Origin: Curtobacterium sp. A7_M15
Lineage (GTDB): Bacteria > Actinomycetota > Actinomycetes > Actinomycetales > Microbacteriaceae
DNA: 56,046 nucleotides
Direction: 5' to 3'
NCBI RefSeq assembly: GCF_030705415.1
Contig: NZ_JAUZED010000011.1
Location: 1 to 56,046, forward strand
The translations under genes and the position numbers were made by a program. The notes under the pieces were generated by a model. The model was not told the origin of the DNA. It did not search any database and was given only the letters and a program-made list of their open reading frames with translations. This document shows, in pieces, positions 32,967 through 41,613 of this stretch (position 1 is its first letter; each line of letters opens with the position of its first letter).

Positions 32967-33686
32967 TCACCCCAGACGGCGGGTGGGCCACCGCGCGAGG
33001 TCGTCCTCCCAGACGGCCGGGTCCCGGGGCGGAGCCACCTCGTCGAGGATCTCGAGCGCCGTGATCCGCTCGATGCGGAAGCCGCGGACAGCGTCGCGGA
33101 GCCGACACCACCCGGCCAGCAGCCACGCGTCACCGGCCCGGAGCAGCCCCATCGTCTCGACGTCCCGCACGGTGCTGGTGGTCGGGTCCGGCCGGCCGGC
33201 CGCGTCCTCGCCGAGGTACCGCAGCCGCACGACACGGCGGGCGGCGATCGCGTCGGACAGGATGCCGAGCGGCACGGTGTCCGTGTCCGATGGTGCGACG
33301 GCGTCGATCACGCGGATCATCCCGAGCGCCTCGAGCACCGGGGTGCGGTGTTCGTCGAGCATCACCGCGTGGATCTTCGACGATGCGCGCAGGGCGGCAG
33401 CCTGGTACGGCGAGGACTCGAGCAGGCCGAGCCCGGCCAGCACGGCGAGGGACTCGGCCGCGGTCAGGTTCAGCGGTGGGAGCGAGTACTCGCGGAGGAT
33501 CGAGTACCCGCCGGCGGCGCCGTGGTCGGCGTAGACCGGCACTCCGGCGGCCTGGAGCGCGGCGACGTCGCGCTCGATCGTCCGTTGCGACACCTCGAAG
33601 TGGGCGGCGAGCCGAGCGGCTGACCACGGTCGGCGCGCCCCGCGGAGCAGGTCGACGAGTGCGTAGTGCCGCTCGGCTCGCTTCAT
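32967..33686 (-). CDS. WYL-domain transcriptional regulator (YafY-like)
   Basis: 239-residue regulator: N-terminal HTH_11 (residues 1-55, SAARLAAHFEVSQRTIERDVAALQAAGVPVYADHGAAGGYSI) and a WYL-type domain from about residue 135 (RRVVRLRYLG...VETMGLLRAGDAWLLAGWCRLRDAVRGFRIERI). WYL domains sense nucleic-acid or other ligands; many of these control stress or DNA-damage genes. Runs tail-to-tail with lacI and upstream of the NTF2-like gene on the opposite side. Confidence 0.9.
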   Translation of the reverse strand: MKRAERHYALVDLLRGARRPWSAARLAAHFEVSQRTIERDVAALQAAGVPVYADHGAAGGYSILREYSLPPLNLTAAESLAVLAGLGLLESSPYQAAALRASSKIHAVMLDEHRTPVLEALGMIRVIDAVAPSDTDTVPLGILSDAIAARRVVRLRYLGEDAAGRPDPTTSTVRDVETMGLLRAGDAWLLAGWCRLRDAVRGFRIERITALEILDEVAPPRDPAVWEDDLARWPTRRLG

Positions 33687-33724
33687 GGTCCGATCCTCAC
33701 AGACGCCGGTGTCGATCGGTCGGC

Positions 33725-34117
33725 TCAGCTCCGCATGCTCCGCTGTCCGCCCGCCGACCAGACGCGCCGGACACGTCCTGCCTCGTCGAAGTCGAACACG
33801 TCGACGCCGCCCACGTGGACGTCCCCGGCGTCCATGTCCCAGATCAGCCGACCGTGGTCGCCGTCGAGCGCGTCACTGACGGCGGTGAAGACCGCGTCAG
33901 GGTGCTGCCCGTGCCACCAGTCGAGGTACGCGGCGAAGTCGTCGGCGGTGCGGATGTCGTCCGCCGGGGTCGAACCGTCGGGCTCGGTGACGGCGAACCG
34001 GATGCGGAAGTCGTCGGCGCAGAGGTGTCGGGCGAGGTCGCCGTCGGCGTTCCACATCACCAGCCACTGGTCGAGGGCGGTGCGGGCCTGGTCCGTACGG
34101 GTGTCGTTGTCGGTCAT
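33725..34117 (-). CDS. NTF2-like/SnoaL-like protein
   Basis: 130-residue cone-shaped NTF2-fold protein: N-terminal helix DQARTALDQWLVMWNADGDLARHLCADDFRIRF, then DFAAYLDWWHGQHPD and the final strands GGVDVFDFDEAGRVRRVWSAGG. Such proteins can be polyketide cyclase-like, isomerases, or non-catalytic. It lies 38 bases upstream of the WYL regulator gene, same strand, so the two may be co-transcribed. Confidence 0.82.
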   Translation of the reverse strand: MTDNDTRTDQARTALDQWLVMWNADGDLARHLCADDFRIRFAVTEPDGSTPADDIRTADDFAAYLDWWHGQHPDAVFTAVSDALDGDHGRLIWDMDAGDVHVGGVDVFDFDEAGRVRRVWSAGGQRSMRS

Positions 34118-34196
34118 GCGTCCACCCTCGGACCGCTGCGCGACAACGGTGTGTCGGTGTTCCCCCGCCGGACCGGGACTGACGGCGCGCGAGCCG

Positions 34197-34934
34197 TCAG
34201 TCCTGCGCCGTCGGTCGGATGACGACCTCGCCGACGTCCACCCCCGCCGGCTGCGCGATCGCGTACGCCACGGCTGCGGCGACGGCGTCGGCGGGCATGG
34301 CGATCGCGTCGCGACGAGCTTCCAGCGCCGCGCGCTGCTCGGGGTCGTCGGTCTTCGTCACGCCTTCCGTCGCGGTGAAGCCCGGGGAGACGACGGTGAC
34401 GCGCAGCCCGGGACCGGCCTCCTGCCGCAGCGCCTCGCTGAGCACCCGCACCGCAGTCTTCGTCGCCGCGTAGACGCCCTGGGCGGGGACGATGCGGTGC
34501 GCCGACGTCGATGCCGTGTGCACGAAGTGTCCGGACCCCTGCTCGCGGAACACCGGCAGGGCGGCGGCGATCCCGTTGAGGACGCCGACCAGGTTCACGT
34601 CGACCATCTGCTGCCAGCCGTCGACGTCGAGGGCGTCGAACGGCGACACGGCCATGCTGCCGGCGTTCTGGTGCAGGACGTCGAGGCGACCGAAGCGTGA
34701 CCGGGCCGACGCGACCAACGTGTGCAGCGCCTCCCGGCTGCGTACGTCGGTCTCGACCGCGATCGCCTCACCGCCTGCGTCCGTGATCCGTGCGACGATG
34801 TCCGCCAGCCGCTCCACGCGTCGCGCCCCCAGGACGACCTTCGCGCCCCGTGCCGCGAGGTGCTGCGCCGTCGCTTCGCCGATGCCGCTCGACGCGCCGG
34901 TGATCGCCACGACCTTCCCTGCGATGCCGTCCAT
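34197..34934 (-). CDS. Short-chain dehydrogenase/reductase
   Basis: 245-residue classical SDR: TGASSGIG at residues 12-19, NAG (HQNAGSMAV) at 90-92, Ser144 in the STSAH segment, Tyr155-x-x-x-Lys159 (YAATK), and PGF after it. ATG at 34934 follows GGAGG. Reads divergently from a TetR regulator through a shared operator region, so it is the probable target. Substrate unknown; NADP(H) use is suggested by Arg39 after the second strand (LGARR). Confidence 0.93.
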   Translation of the reverse strand: MDGIAGKVVAITGASSGIGEATAQHLAARGAKVVLGARRVERLADIVARITDAGGEAIAVETDVRSREALHTLVASARSRFGRLDVLHQNAGSMAVSPFDALDVDGWQQMVDVNLVGVLNGIAAALPVFREQGSGHFVHTASTSAHRIVPAQGVYAATKTAVRVLSEALRQEAGPGLRVTVVSPGFTATEGVTKTDDPEQRAALEARRDAIAMPADAVAAAVAYAIAQPAGVDVGEVVIRPTAQD

Positions 34935-34956
34935 CCGCTCGCCTCCTGTACGCTGA

Positions 34957-35006
34957 AACGGACACTCGTCCGATTCATCGAGGAGGCTAACGGACACATG
35001 TCCGTT
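34957..35006. promoter_or_regulatory. Paired TetR operators spanning the tetR start codon
   Basis: Two related inverted repeats: AACGGAC-ACTC-GTCCGATT (34957-34975) and AACGGACA-CA-TGTCCGTT (34989-35006). The second is a near-perfect palindrome that contains the ATG of the TetR gene (34998). Binding would block both the SDR promoter and TetR expression. Confidence 0.7.
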
Positions 35007-35564
35007 TCGCAATCGCCCCGCCGCGCGGATGCCGAACGCAACCGCGCGCGTCTGGTCGACGTGGCGCGAGATGCGTTGCGGGCCGACGCCGCGACGACCA
35101 TGCAGTCGCTGGCCCGACTCGCGGGCGTCGGCCAGGGGACGCTGTACCGGCACTTCCCCACCCGCGGGGCCCTGCTCGCCGAGGTCTACCGAGCCGACTT
35201 CCAGGGGCTGGTCGCGTCGGCGCGCGCACTGGCCGACCGGCCGTCGCAGGACGGCGCACTCCGGTCGTGGCTCGACGAGCTCGCCGCCTTCGGCTCCCAG
35301 AAGCACGCGCTCGCGGACGTCCTGGACGCCGCGACCCGACAGCAGCTGCACGATGAACAGTACGACGAGATCGCCGATGCGATCGGCGTCCTGCTGCAGG
35401 CCGGAGCGCGAGCCGGCGTCCTGCGTCCCGACGTCGGACCGGCGGACCTGCTGGCGCTCGTCGCGTTCCTCTGGCGACTGGGGCCGTCGGCGGCGGACCG
35501 GGTGCCGTACCTGCTCGACCTCGTCGTGGACGGACTCCGTCCCCGGACAGCGGACGGCGCCTGA
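34998..35564 (+). CDS. TetR-family transcriptional regulator
   Basis: 188-residue regulator: HTH at residues 30-70 (ATTMQSLARLAGVGQGTLYRHFPTRGALLAEVYRAD), C-terminal domain of the common actinobacterial SDR-associated type (ALADVLDAATRQQ...ADLLALVAFLWRLGP). Start ATG 34998 lies inside a candidate operator; GGAGG at 34982-34986. Divergent from the SDR gene, an arrangement typical of a repressor/oxidoreductase pair. Confidence 0.9.
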   Translation: MSVSQSPRRADAERNRARLVDVARDALRADAATTMQSLARLAGVGQGTLYRHFPTRGALLAEVYRADFQGLVASARALADRPSQDGALRSWLDELAAFGSQKHALADVLDAATRQQLHDEQYDEIADAIGVLLQAGARAGVLRPDVGPADLLALVAFLWRLGPSAADRVPYLLDLVVDGLRPRTADGA

Positions 35565-35593
35565 CCCCGGACCGCGGTCGTCGTCACCGCGGC

Positions 35594-36589
35594 TCAGGAC
35601 CGCCGCGTGTGCCCGAGCGTCTCCGAGGGCAGCTCCCCGAACCGGTCGGCGTACGCGGCGGCGAACCGGCTGACGTGCAGGAACCCCCAGCGGGCCGCGA
35701 CCTCGGTCACCCGGACGCGCTCGGGCCCGACGGCGAGGAGGTCCTCGCGTGCTCGTTCCAGTCGGAGCCGGCGCAGGTAGGCCGTCGGCGTGGTGTCCAG
35801 GCTCCGTCGGAAGCCCTCCTGGAGGCTGCGGACACTCGTGAACACCGCGGACGCCAGGTCGCCGACCGTCCACGGCCGCGCCGGATCCTCGCGGAGCAGC
35901 TCGACGGCCCGCGCGACGGCTCGCGAACCCGCTCCGCGGTGCGGCGAGTGCAGCGCCGCCGAGTGGTTGTGCGGCTGTCCGAGCAGCAGGCTGTGCAGGA
36001 ACACCTGCTCGAGGCTGCGGACCGCGAGCGGGTGGGCGAGCGGGCCGTGCGCCTGCCGTGACCCCTCGTCCACGAGTCGGAGCGCCTGCGACACGGCCCG
36101 TCCGCCGGGGGTCTCGAGGTCGAAGGCCGCGTCGAACTCGACCGGCACCGACACGGGCGCGTCCAGCAACCGCTCGAGCTCGGTGTGCACGTCGCGGCGC
36201 GGGATCATGACCGAGACCTGCGCGAACCGGTCGCCGCAGTCGAGGTCGACCGTCCGTCCGGGCATGAAGACCCCGGCGGTCCGTGCCGTGCCCCGGACCG
36301 TCGTGCTCCCGGCCGCGCGCGCGGTCATCCGGGAGCGCACCGGGATGTCGAGGTGGTAGTCGACGGGCTCTGCCGTGCGGATCCGGACGGGCTCGCGGAA
36401 GCGCATGTACCCGAACGTGGTCCGACCGAGCGTGAGGGCGTTGAGGTGCATGTGTGCGTCGGGAGCACCGTCGGCGGTGGAGATCTCCAGCGGGAGGAAC
36501 ACCTCGCTGAGCACCGCGGCCGCTTCGTCGGCGTTCGTGCTGGTGGCGACCGGGTGCGCCCCGAACATCTCCGCAGTGGCCCCGGTCAC
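35594..36589 (-). CDS. AraC-family transcriptional regulator
   Basis: 331-residue regulator. The N-terminal ligand domain (residues 1-200) is of the AraC-binding-like type seen in FeaR-like activators. The C-terminal double HTH begins near residue 220 (PWTVGDLASAVFTSVRSLQEGFRRSLDTTPTAYLRRLRLERAREDL) and ends with RVTEVAARWGFLHVSRFAAAYADRFGELPSETL. GTG at 36589. No adjacent target is obvious. FeaR-type proteins control aromatic-amine oxidases elsewhere, but the amine oxidase here is 29 kb away. Confidence 0.9.
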   Translation of the reverse strand: MTGATAEMFGAHPVATSTNADEAAAVLSEVFLPLEISTADGAPDAHMHLNALTLGRTTFGYMRFREPVRIRTAEPVDYHLDIPVRSRMTARAAGSTTVRGTARTAGVFMPGRTVDLDCGDRFAQVSVMIPRRDVHTELERLLDAPVSVPVEFDAAFDLETPGGRAVSQALRLVDEGSRQAHGPLAHPLAVRSLEQVFLHSLLLGQPHNHSAALHSPHRGAGSRAVARAVELLREDPARPWTVGDLASAVFTSVRSLQEGFRRSLDTTPTAYLRRLRLERAREDLLAVGPERVRVTEVAARWGFLHVSRFAAAYADRFGELPSETLGHTRRS

Positions 36590-36731
36590 GGCGCGACTCT
36601 ACCGGCCTCGCTCGTTCCGGCCGTCGCGCAGATCCGCGTTGCGCGACGGCGCCCCCGCGCCCAGCGGATGGTGGCCGGTGCGCGTGCTGCGTACCGTCGA
36701 ACCGGCCGGTGTCCTGCGCCGGCGCGGAAGC

Positions 36732-36764
36732 GGTGGCCTTTCCCTTCGGGTGGGGAAGGCCACC
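36732..36764. terminator. Hairpin terminator of the MATE gene
   Basis: GGTGGCCTTTCCC (36732-36744), loop TTCGGGT, and GGGGAAGGCCACC (36752-36764) form a 13-bp stem with one G-T pair, 12 bases beyond the MATE stop. Also downstream of no other gene end, so it belongs to the minus-strand gene. Confidence 0.75.
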
Positions 36765-36775
36765 GTGACGCTGGC

Positions 36776-38110
36776 TCAGCGCGCCAGGGCCTGCTCGACC
36801 CACCCACGCCGGTGCGCCCGCACCCCGAGCGTCACGGCGCGCACCCCGATGTAGCCGAGCGCGAAGGCGGCCCAGAGTCCCGCGAGGGTCCCACCCGCCC
36901 ACCACAGCAGCGGCAGGTACACGACGAGGTTCACCCCGCCCGCGATCGCCAGGTACCGGGCGTCCCCGGCGCCGATCAACACCCCGTCGAGCACGAACAC
37001 GTACCCCGCGACGGGCATCCCCACCGCGATGAGCACGAGCACGACCGGGAGCGCACCCCGCACGGCGGACGAGTCGGAGAACACCGGCCCGAGCACCCCG
37101 CTCGCGGCGAGCGTCAGCACCCCGAGCAGCACTCCGCCCGCGATCCCGAGCACGACGAGCCGCCGCGTCACCAGCCGCACCCGCTCCGGGTCGCGCGCAC
37201 CCAGTCCGTGTCCGACGAGCGCCTGTCCGGCGATCGCGAGGGCGTCGAGCGCGAACGCCAGGGTCGAGAACACCGTCAGCCCGACCTGGGTGGTCGCGAG
37301 CCCGGTCGTCCCGAGCCCCGCGGCGGTGGCGACGGTCGCGAGCATCGCCACGCGCAGCGACGCCGTCCGCAGGAAGAGCCAGGCTCCGGACCGGAGCGCG
37401 CGAGCGACCCCCGAGGCGCCCGGACGCAACGGTGCACCCGAGGCGCGGGCGGCGCGCACGGCGATGCGGACGTACACGATCGCCATCGCCCACTGCACGA
37501 TGACGGTGCCGGCCGCCGACCCCTCGACGCCCCACCCCGCGCCGTAGATGAGGACGGCGTTCAGCAGTCCGTTCGCGACGAACCCGACGGTGGCGACGAC
37601 GAGCGGCGTCCTCGTGTCCTGCAGTCCGCGGAGCAGCCCGGTCGAGGCGGTCACGACCAGGATCCCGGGCAACCCGATGAGCGACACCGTCAGGTAGGCG
37701 GTCGCTGCCGCGGACACCTCGGCCGAGGCCCCGAACAGGTCGACGAGCGGACCCGCGAGCGGCCACCCGACGAGCGCGAGGACCACCCCCAGCACCAGCG
37801 CGAGCCACATCCCGTCGATGCCGGCGTGCACGGCACCGCGTCGATCGCCGCCGCCGAGCGCACGGGCCACGGCGGGGGTCGTCGAGTACGCGAGGAAGAC
37901 GAGTAGCCCGGTGACGGTCTGCAGTACGGCCCCCGCCAGGCCGACGGCGGCGAGCGGCGTCGCACCGAGGTGGCCGACGAGCGCGGTGTCGGTGAGCAGG
38001 AACAGCGGCTCGACGACGAGCGCACCGAGCGCGGGGACCGCGAGGCGGACGATGTCACGGTCGACCGCACGCCGCTCGGCGGTCACTGCGGGTCGCGTCG
38101 GTCCGGGCAC
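36776..38110 (-). CDS. MATE-family efflux transporter (DinF-like)
   Basis: 444-residue inner-membrane transporter with 12 predicted helices: DIVRLAVPALGALVVEPLFLLTDTALVGHLGATPLAAVGLAGA at the N-terminus is the MATE/DinF signature, repeated in weaker form in the second half (GLATTQVGLTVFSTLAFALDALAIAGQALVGHGLGARD). Exports drugs or metabolites by sodium or proton antiport. GTG at 38110. Terminated by the hairpin at 36732-36764. Confidence 0.93.
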   Translation of the reverse strand: MPGPTRPAVTAERRAVDRDIVRLAVPALGALVVEPLFLLTDTALVGHLGATPLAAVGLAGAVLQTVTGLLVFLAYSTTPAVARALGGGDRRGAVHAGIDGMWLALVLGVVLALVGWPLAGPLVDLFGASAEVSAAATAYLTVSLIGLPGILVVTASTGLLRGLQDTRTPLVVATVGFVANGLLNAVLIYGAGWGVEGSAAGTVIVQWAMAIVYVRIAVRAARASGAPLRPGASGVARALRSGAWLFLRTASLRVAMLATVATAAGLGTTGLATTQVGLTVFSTLAFALDALAIAGQALVGHGLGARDPERVRLVTRRLVVLGIAGGVLLGVLTLAASGVLGPVFSDSSAVRGALPVVLVLIAVGMPVAGYVFVLDGVLIGAGDARYLAIAGGVNLVVYLPLLWWAGGTLAGLWAAFALGYIGVRAVTLGVRAHRRGWVEQALAR

Positions 38111-38179
38111 CGGACCATTCTGGCGGCGATGCGGACCACGCGTCGTGCGCGCACGGCCGGATCGGTGACGGGTCGGACG

Positions 38180-38211
38180 GGAGGCGCGGGTCGGCGTCGA
38201 CCCGCGCCTCC
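38180..38211. terminator. Hairpin made of two inverted copies of the 3-prime repeat
   Basis: GGAGGCGCGGGTC (38180-38192), loop GGCGTC, GACCCGCGCCTCC (38199-38211): a perfect 13-bp stem. It lies 18 bases beyond the stop of the uracil permease, on the minus strand, in the 119-base gap before the MATE gene. Likely its terminator. It shows what the single repeat copies elsewhere could be halves of. Confidence 0.8.
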
Positions 38212-38229
38212 TGTCAGGAGGTACACGCG

Positions 38230-39567
38230 TCAGTCGGTGCGCGGTTCGGCGGGGACGCCGCCGGTGGCCGCGTGGGCCGCGTCCGGCACCTCGGGCGTCG
38301 CATCGTCGGTCCCGCGGGCACGGCCCACGAGGTCCATCACGTGGTAGACCACGATCGCCGCGACGGTGCCGAGGATGATGCCACCGAAGCTCGCCTGCCC
38401 GAACGCGAACGTGAAGTCCGCGATGCCGATGATGAGGGCGATGCCCGCGGTCAACTGGTTCTTCGGCTTCGCGAAGTCCACGCGGTTCTCGACCCAGATG
38501 CGGATGCCGATGACGCCGATGAGCCCGTAGAGCGCGGTGGTCGCTCCGCCGAGGACCCCCGGCGGGACGGACGAGATGACGGCACCCACCTTGGGGGAGA
38601 GGCCGAGCAGGACGGCCACGATCGCGGCCACCCAGTACGCCGCGGTGGAGAAGACCCGGGTCGCGGCCATCACGCCGATGTTCTCGCCGTAGGTGGTCGT
38701 CGCCGAGCCGCCGCCGATGCCCGCGAGGACGGTCGAGACGCCGTCGGCGAAGAGTGCTCGTCCGGTGAGCGGTGTGAGGTCACGACCGGTGAGCTGTCCG
38801 ACGCCCTTCACGTGGCCGACGTTCTCGGCGACGAGCGCGAGGACGACCGGCACGAACGCGAGGTAGATCGCGAGCTGCGACGGGTCGAAGGCGGGCGCGG
38901 TGAACTCCGGCAGCCCGACCCAGGCGGCCTTGCCGACGGCGTCGAACGAGACCTCGCCGGCGACCAGGGCCGCCACGTAGCCGACGACGACCCCGATGAC
39001 GATCGACAGGCGTCCGATGAGCCCCTTGAAGAGCACGGTGACGAGGATGATGACGGCGAGGGTGACGAGCGCCACGACCGGCGCCTCGGTGAAGTTCTTG
39101 CGGGCCGACGGGGCGAGGTTGAACCCGATGAGCGCCACGATCGCGCCGGACACGACGGGTGGCATGAGCCGGTCGATCCAACCGGACCCGGCCAGGTGCA
39201 CCACGGCGCCGACGACCGCGAGGAGCACCCCGACCACGATGATCCCGGACAGGGCCAGCGGGATGCCGCCGATCTTCGTCGCGGCGCCGATCGGGGCGAT
39301 GAACGCGAAGGACGACCCGAGGTAGCTCGGCAGCCGGTTGCCCGTGATGAGCAGGAACAGGATCGTGCCGATGCCGCTGAAGAGCAGCGTCGTCGCCGGT
39401 GGGAAGCCGGTGAGCAGGGGCACGAGGAAGGTCGCACCGAACATCGCCACCACGTGCTGCACGCCGAGGCCGATCGTCCGACCCCAGGTGAGGCGCTCGT
39501 CCGGCGCGACGATCGTCGTCGCGGAGACGGTCGCGCCGTCTCCGTGCAGCTTCCACGGAAGTCCCAT
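38230..39567 (-). CDS. uraA: NCS2 uracil/xanthine permease (UraA-like)
   Basis: 445-residue transporter with about 14 membrane segments. The uracil-type signature LGVQHVVAMFGATFLVPLLTGFPP is near the N-terminus. ALVAENVGHVKGV holds the binding-site Glu, and GGSATTTYGENIGVMAATRVFS carries the second conserved Glu. Proton-coupled uptake of uracil is the most likely role; close relatives also carry xanthine. ATG at 39567. A Pro/Ala/Asp-rich C-tail follows the last helix. Confidence 0.92.
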   Translation of the reverse strand: MGLPWKLHGDGATVSATTIVAPDERLTWGRTIGLGVQHVVAMFGATFLVPLLTGFPPATTLLFSGIGTILFLLITGNRLPSYLGSSFAFIAPIGAATKIGGIPLALSGIIVVGVLLAVVGAVVHLAGSGWIDRLMPPVVSGAIVALIGFNLAPSARKNFTEAPVVALVTLAVIILVTVLFKGLIGRLSIVIGVVVGYVAALVAGEVSFDAVGKAAWVGLPEFTAPAFDPSQLAIYLAFVPVVLALVAENVGHVKGVGQLTGRDLTPLTGRALFADGVSTVLAGIGGGSATTTYGENIGVMAATRVFSTAAYWVAAIVAVLLGLSPKVGAVISSVPPGVLGGATTALYGLIGVIGIRIWVENRVDFAKPKNQLTAGIALIIGIADFTFAFGQASFGGIILGTVAAIVVYHVMDLVGRARGTDDATPEVPDAAHAATGGVPAEPRTD

Positions 39568-39648
39568 GCGACGACCGTACCGGCAGCGGTCCACAGGTGA
39601 CGGCACCCGTCCTGCTCGATCAGGGTGACGGTGGCTATCGTGGACCGC

Positions 39649-41613
39649 ATGACCGACGTCGCAAGCACCTCCGGGATCCACACCGACGAGCTGGACGCCA
39701 CGGTCCGCCCGCAGGACGACCTGTACCGCCACGTGAACGGGTCGTGGATCGCATCGACGCCGATCCCCGACGACAAGGCGCGGTACGGCTCGTTCACGGT
39801 GCTGGCCGAGGCTGCCGAGATCGCCGTGCGGGACATCATCGAGCGTTCCCAGCAGGCCGCTCCGGGCACCGAGGAGCGCAAGGTCGGCGACCTGTACGCC
39901 TCCTTCACCGACGAAGAGCGGCTCGAGGCGCTCGGCACCGCACCGATCGAACCGCTGCTGGCCGAGATCGCCGCACTCGACTCGGTCGACGACGTCATCC
40001 GCACGGTCGGCCGCTTCGAGCGCCTCGGGCTGCCGAGCTTCCTGCAGCTGTTCGTCGACAACGACCCGGGGGACCCCGAGTCCTACGTCGTCTTCCTCGA
40101 GCAGTCCGGCCTCGGGCTGCCCGACGAGTCCTACTACCGCGAAGACCGCTTCGCCGACATCCGGACGAAGTACCGCGAGTTCGTCGCAGCGATGTTCCCG
40201 CTCGCCGGGTTCGAGGACGGCGGCGACCGTACCGAGCACGTCATCGCCCTCGAGACCGCACTGGCGTCGAAGCACTGGGACAACGTCACCACCCGCGACA
40301 GCCAGAAGACCTACAACAAGCTGCCCTGGGCCGAGGTCCAGGCGCTCGCGGACGGCATCGACCTCCGCCTCTGGTGGGAAGCGATCGACGCACCGGCCGG
40401 CGCCTTCGAGACCGTCGTCGTCCGCGAACCGTCGTACGTGACCGGTCTGGCGGAACTGCTCCGCGGCCAGCCGCTGGACGTCTGGAAGGACTGGCTCCGC
40501 TGGCAGGTGATCCGCGCCTCCGCGGCCTACCTGACGAGCGCCTTCTCGGCGACCAACTTCTCGTTCTACGGCACCGCGCTCACCGGTGCGCCGAAGCAGC
40601 GCGAGCGCTGGAAGCGCGGCGTCTCGCTGGTCGAGGGCGCCATGGGTGAGGCCGTCGGCCGCATCTACGTGCAGGAGCACTTCGACGAGACCTCGAAGGC
40701 GACGATGGACGAGCTCGTCGCCAACCTGGTCGAAGCCTACCGGCAGAGCATCACCGCCCTCGACTGGATGACCGACGAGACCCGTGCGCGGGCGCTCGAC
40801 AAGCTCGACAAGTTCACGCCGAAGATCGGGTACCCGGTGAAGTGGCGCGACTACTCCGCGCTGCCGGTGTCCGCCGACGACCTCATCGGCAACGTCCGCG
40901 CCGTCGCGAGCTTCCAGGTCGACCGCGAGCTCGGCAAGATCGGCAAGCCGATCGACCGCGACGAGTGGTTCATGACGCCGCAGACGATCAACGCCTACTA
41001 CAACCCGGGCTTCAACGAGATCGTCTTCCCGGCGGCCATCCTGCAGTTCCCGTTCTTCGACGCCGCCCGTGACGCGAGCGCGAACTACGGCGCGATCGGC
41101 GCCGTCATCGGGCACGAGATCGGGCACGGTTTCGACGACCAGGGCTCCCAGTACGACGGCGACGGCCGGCTCGAGAACTGGTGGACCGAGGCCGACCGCA
41201 CCGCGTTCGAGGAGCGCACGAAGGCCCTCATCGCCCAGTACGACGCGCTCGTCCCGACCGAGGTCCCGGACGGCCACGTGAACGGCGCCCTGACGATCGG
41301 CGAGAACATCGGCGACCTCGGCGGTCTGTCGATCGCGTGGAAGGCGTACCTGCTCTCCCTCGACGGCCAGGAGCCGCCCGTCATCGACGGCCTCACCGGT
41401 GCCGAGCGCTTCTTCCTCAGCTGGGCGCAGGCCTGGCGGATGGCGATCCGTCCGGAGGAAGCAGCTCGTCTGCTGAGCATCGACCCGCACTCGCCGACGG
41501 AGTTCCGCTGCAACCAGGTGGTCCGCAACATCGACGTCTACTACGACACCTTCGGCGTGACCGAGCGGGACGCGATGTACCTCGACCCGGCCGAGCGCGT
41601 CTCGATCTGGTGA
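39649..41613 (+). CDS. pepO: M13-family zinc metallopeptidase (PepO/neprilysin-like)
   Basis: 654-residue oligopeptidase. It has the M13 N-terminal domain (DLYRHVNGSWIASTPIPDDKARYGSF). Zinc site HEIGH is at 489-493, preceded by INAYYNPGFNEIVFPAAILQFPFF, with the third ligand Glu552 in ENIGDLGG. The typical end is RCNQVVRNIDVYYDTFGV, then RVSIW. No signal peptide or membrane anchor, so cytoplasmic, unlike neprilysin. A probable leaderless start (TATCGT at 39636-39641). Its stop overlaps the next ATG (TGATG). Confidence 0.95.
   Translation: MTDVASTSGIHTDELDATVRPQDDLYRHVNGSWIASTPIPDDKARYGSFTVLAEAAEIAVRDIIERSQQAAPGTEERKVGDLYASFTDEERLEALGTAPIEPLLAEIAALDSVDDVIRTVGRFERLGLPSFLQLFVDNDPGDPESYVVFLEQSGLGLPDESYYREDRFADIRTKYREFVAAMFPLAGFEDGGDRTEHVIALETALASKHWDNVTTRDSQKTYNKLPWAEVQALADGIDLRLWWEAIDAPAGAFETVVVREPSYVTGLAELLRGQPLDVWKDWLRWQVIRASAAYLTSAFSATNFSFYGTALTGAPKQRERWKRGVSLVEGAMGEAVGRIYVQEHFDETSKATMDELVANLVEAYRQSITALDWMTDETRARALDKLDKFTPKIGYPVKWRDYSALPVSADDLIGNVRAVASFQVDRELGKIGKPIDRDEWFMTPQTINAYYNPGFNEIVFPAAILQFPFFDAARDASANYGAIGAVIGHEIGHGFDDQGSQYDGDGRLENWWTEADRTAFEERTKALIAQYDALVPTEVPDGHVNGALTIGENIGDLGGLSIAWKAYLLSLDGQEPPVIDGLTGAERFFLSWAQAWRMAIRPEEAARLLSIDPHSPTEFRCNQVVRNIDVYYDTFGVTERDAMYLDPAERVSIW

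Noticed and set aside
35594..36589. AraC regulator as the activator of the amine oxidase (FeaR analogy)
   Set aside because: It lies 29 kb away and a linked IclR regulator is a better candidate; sequence alone does not support the connection.
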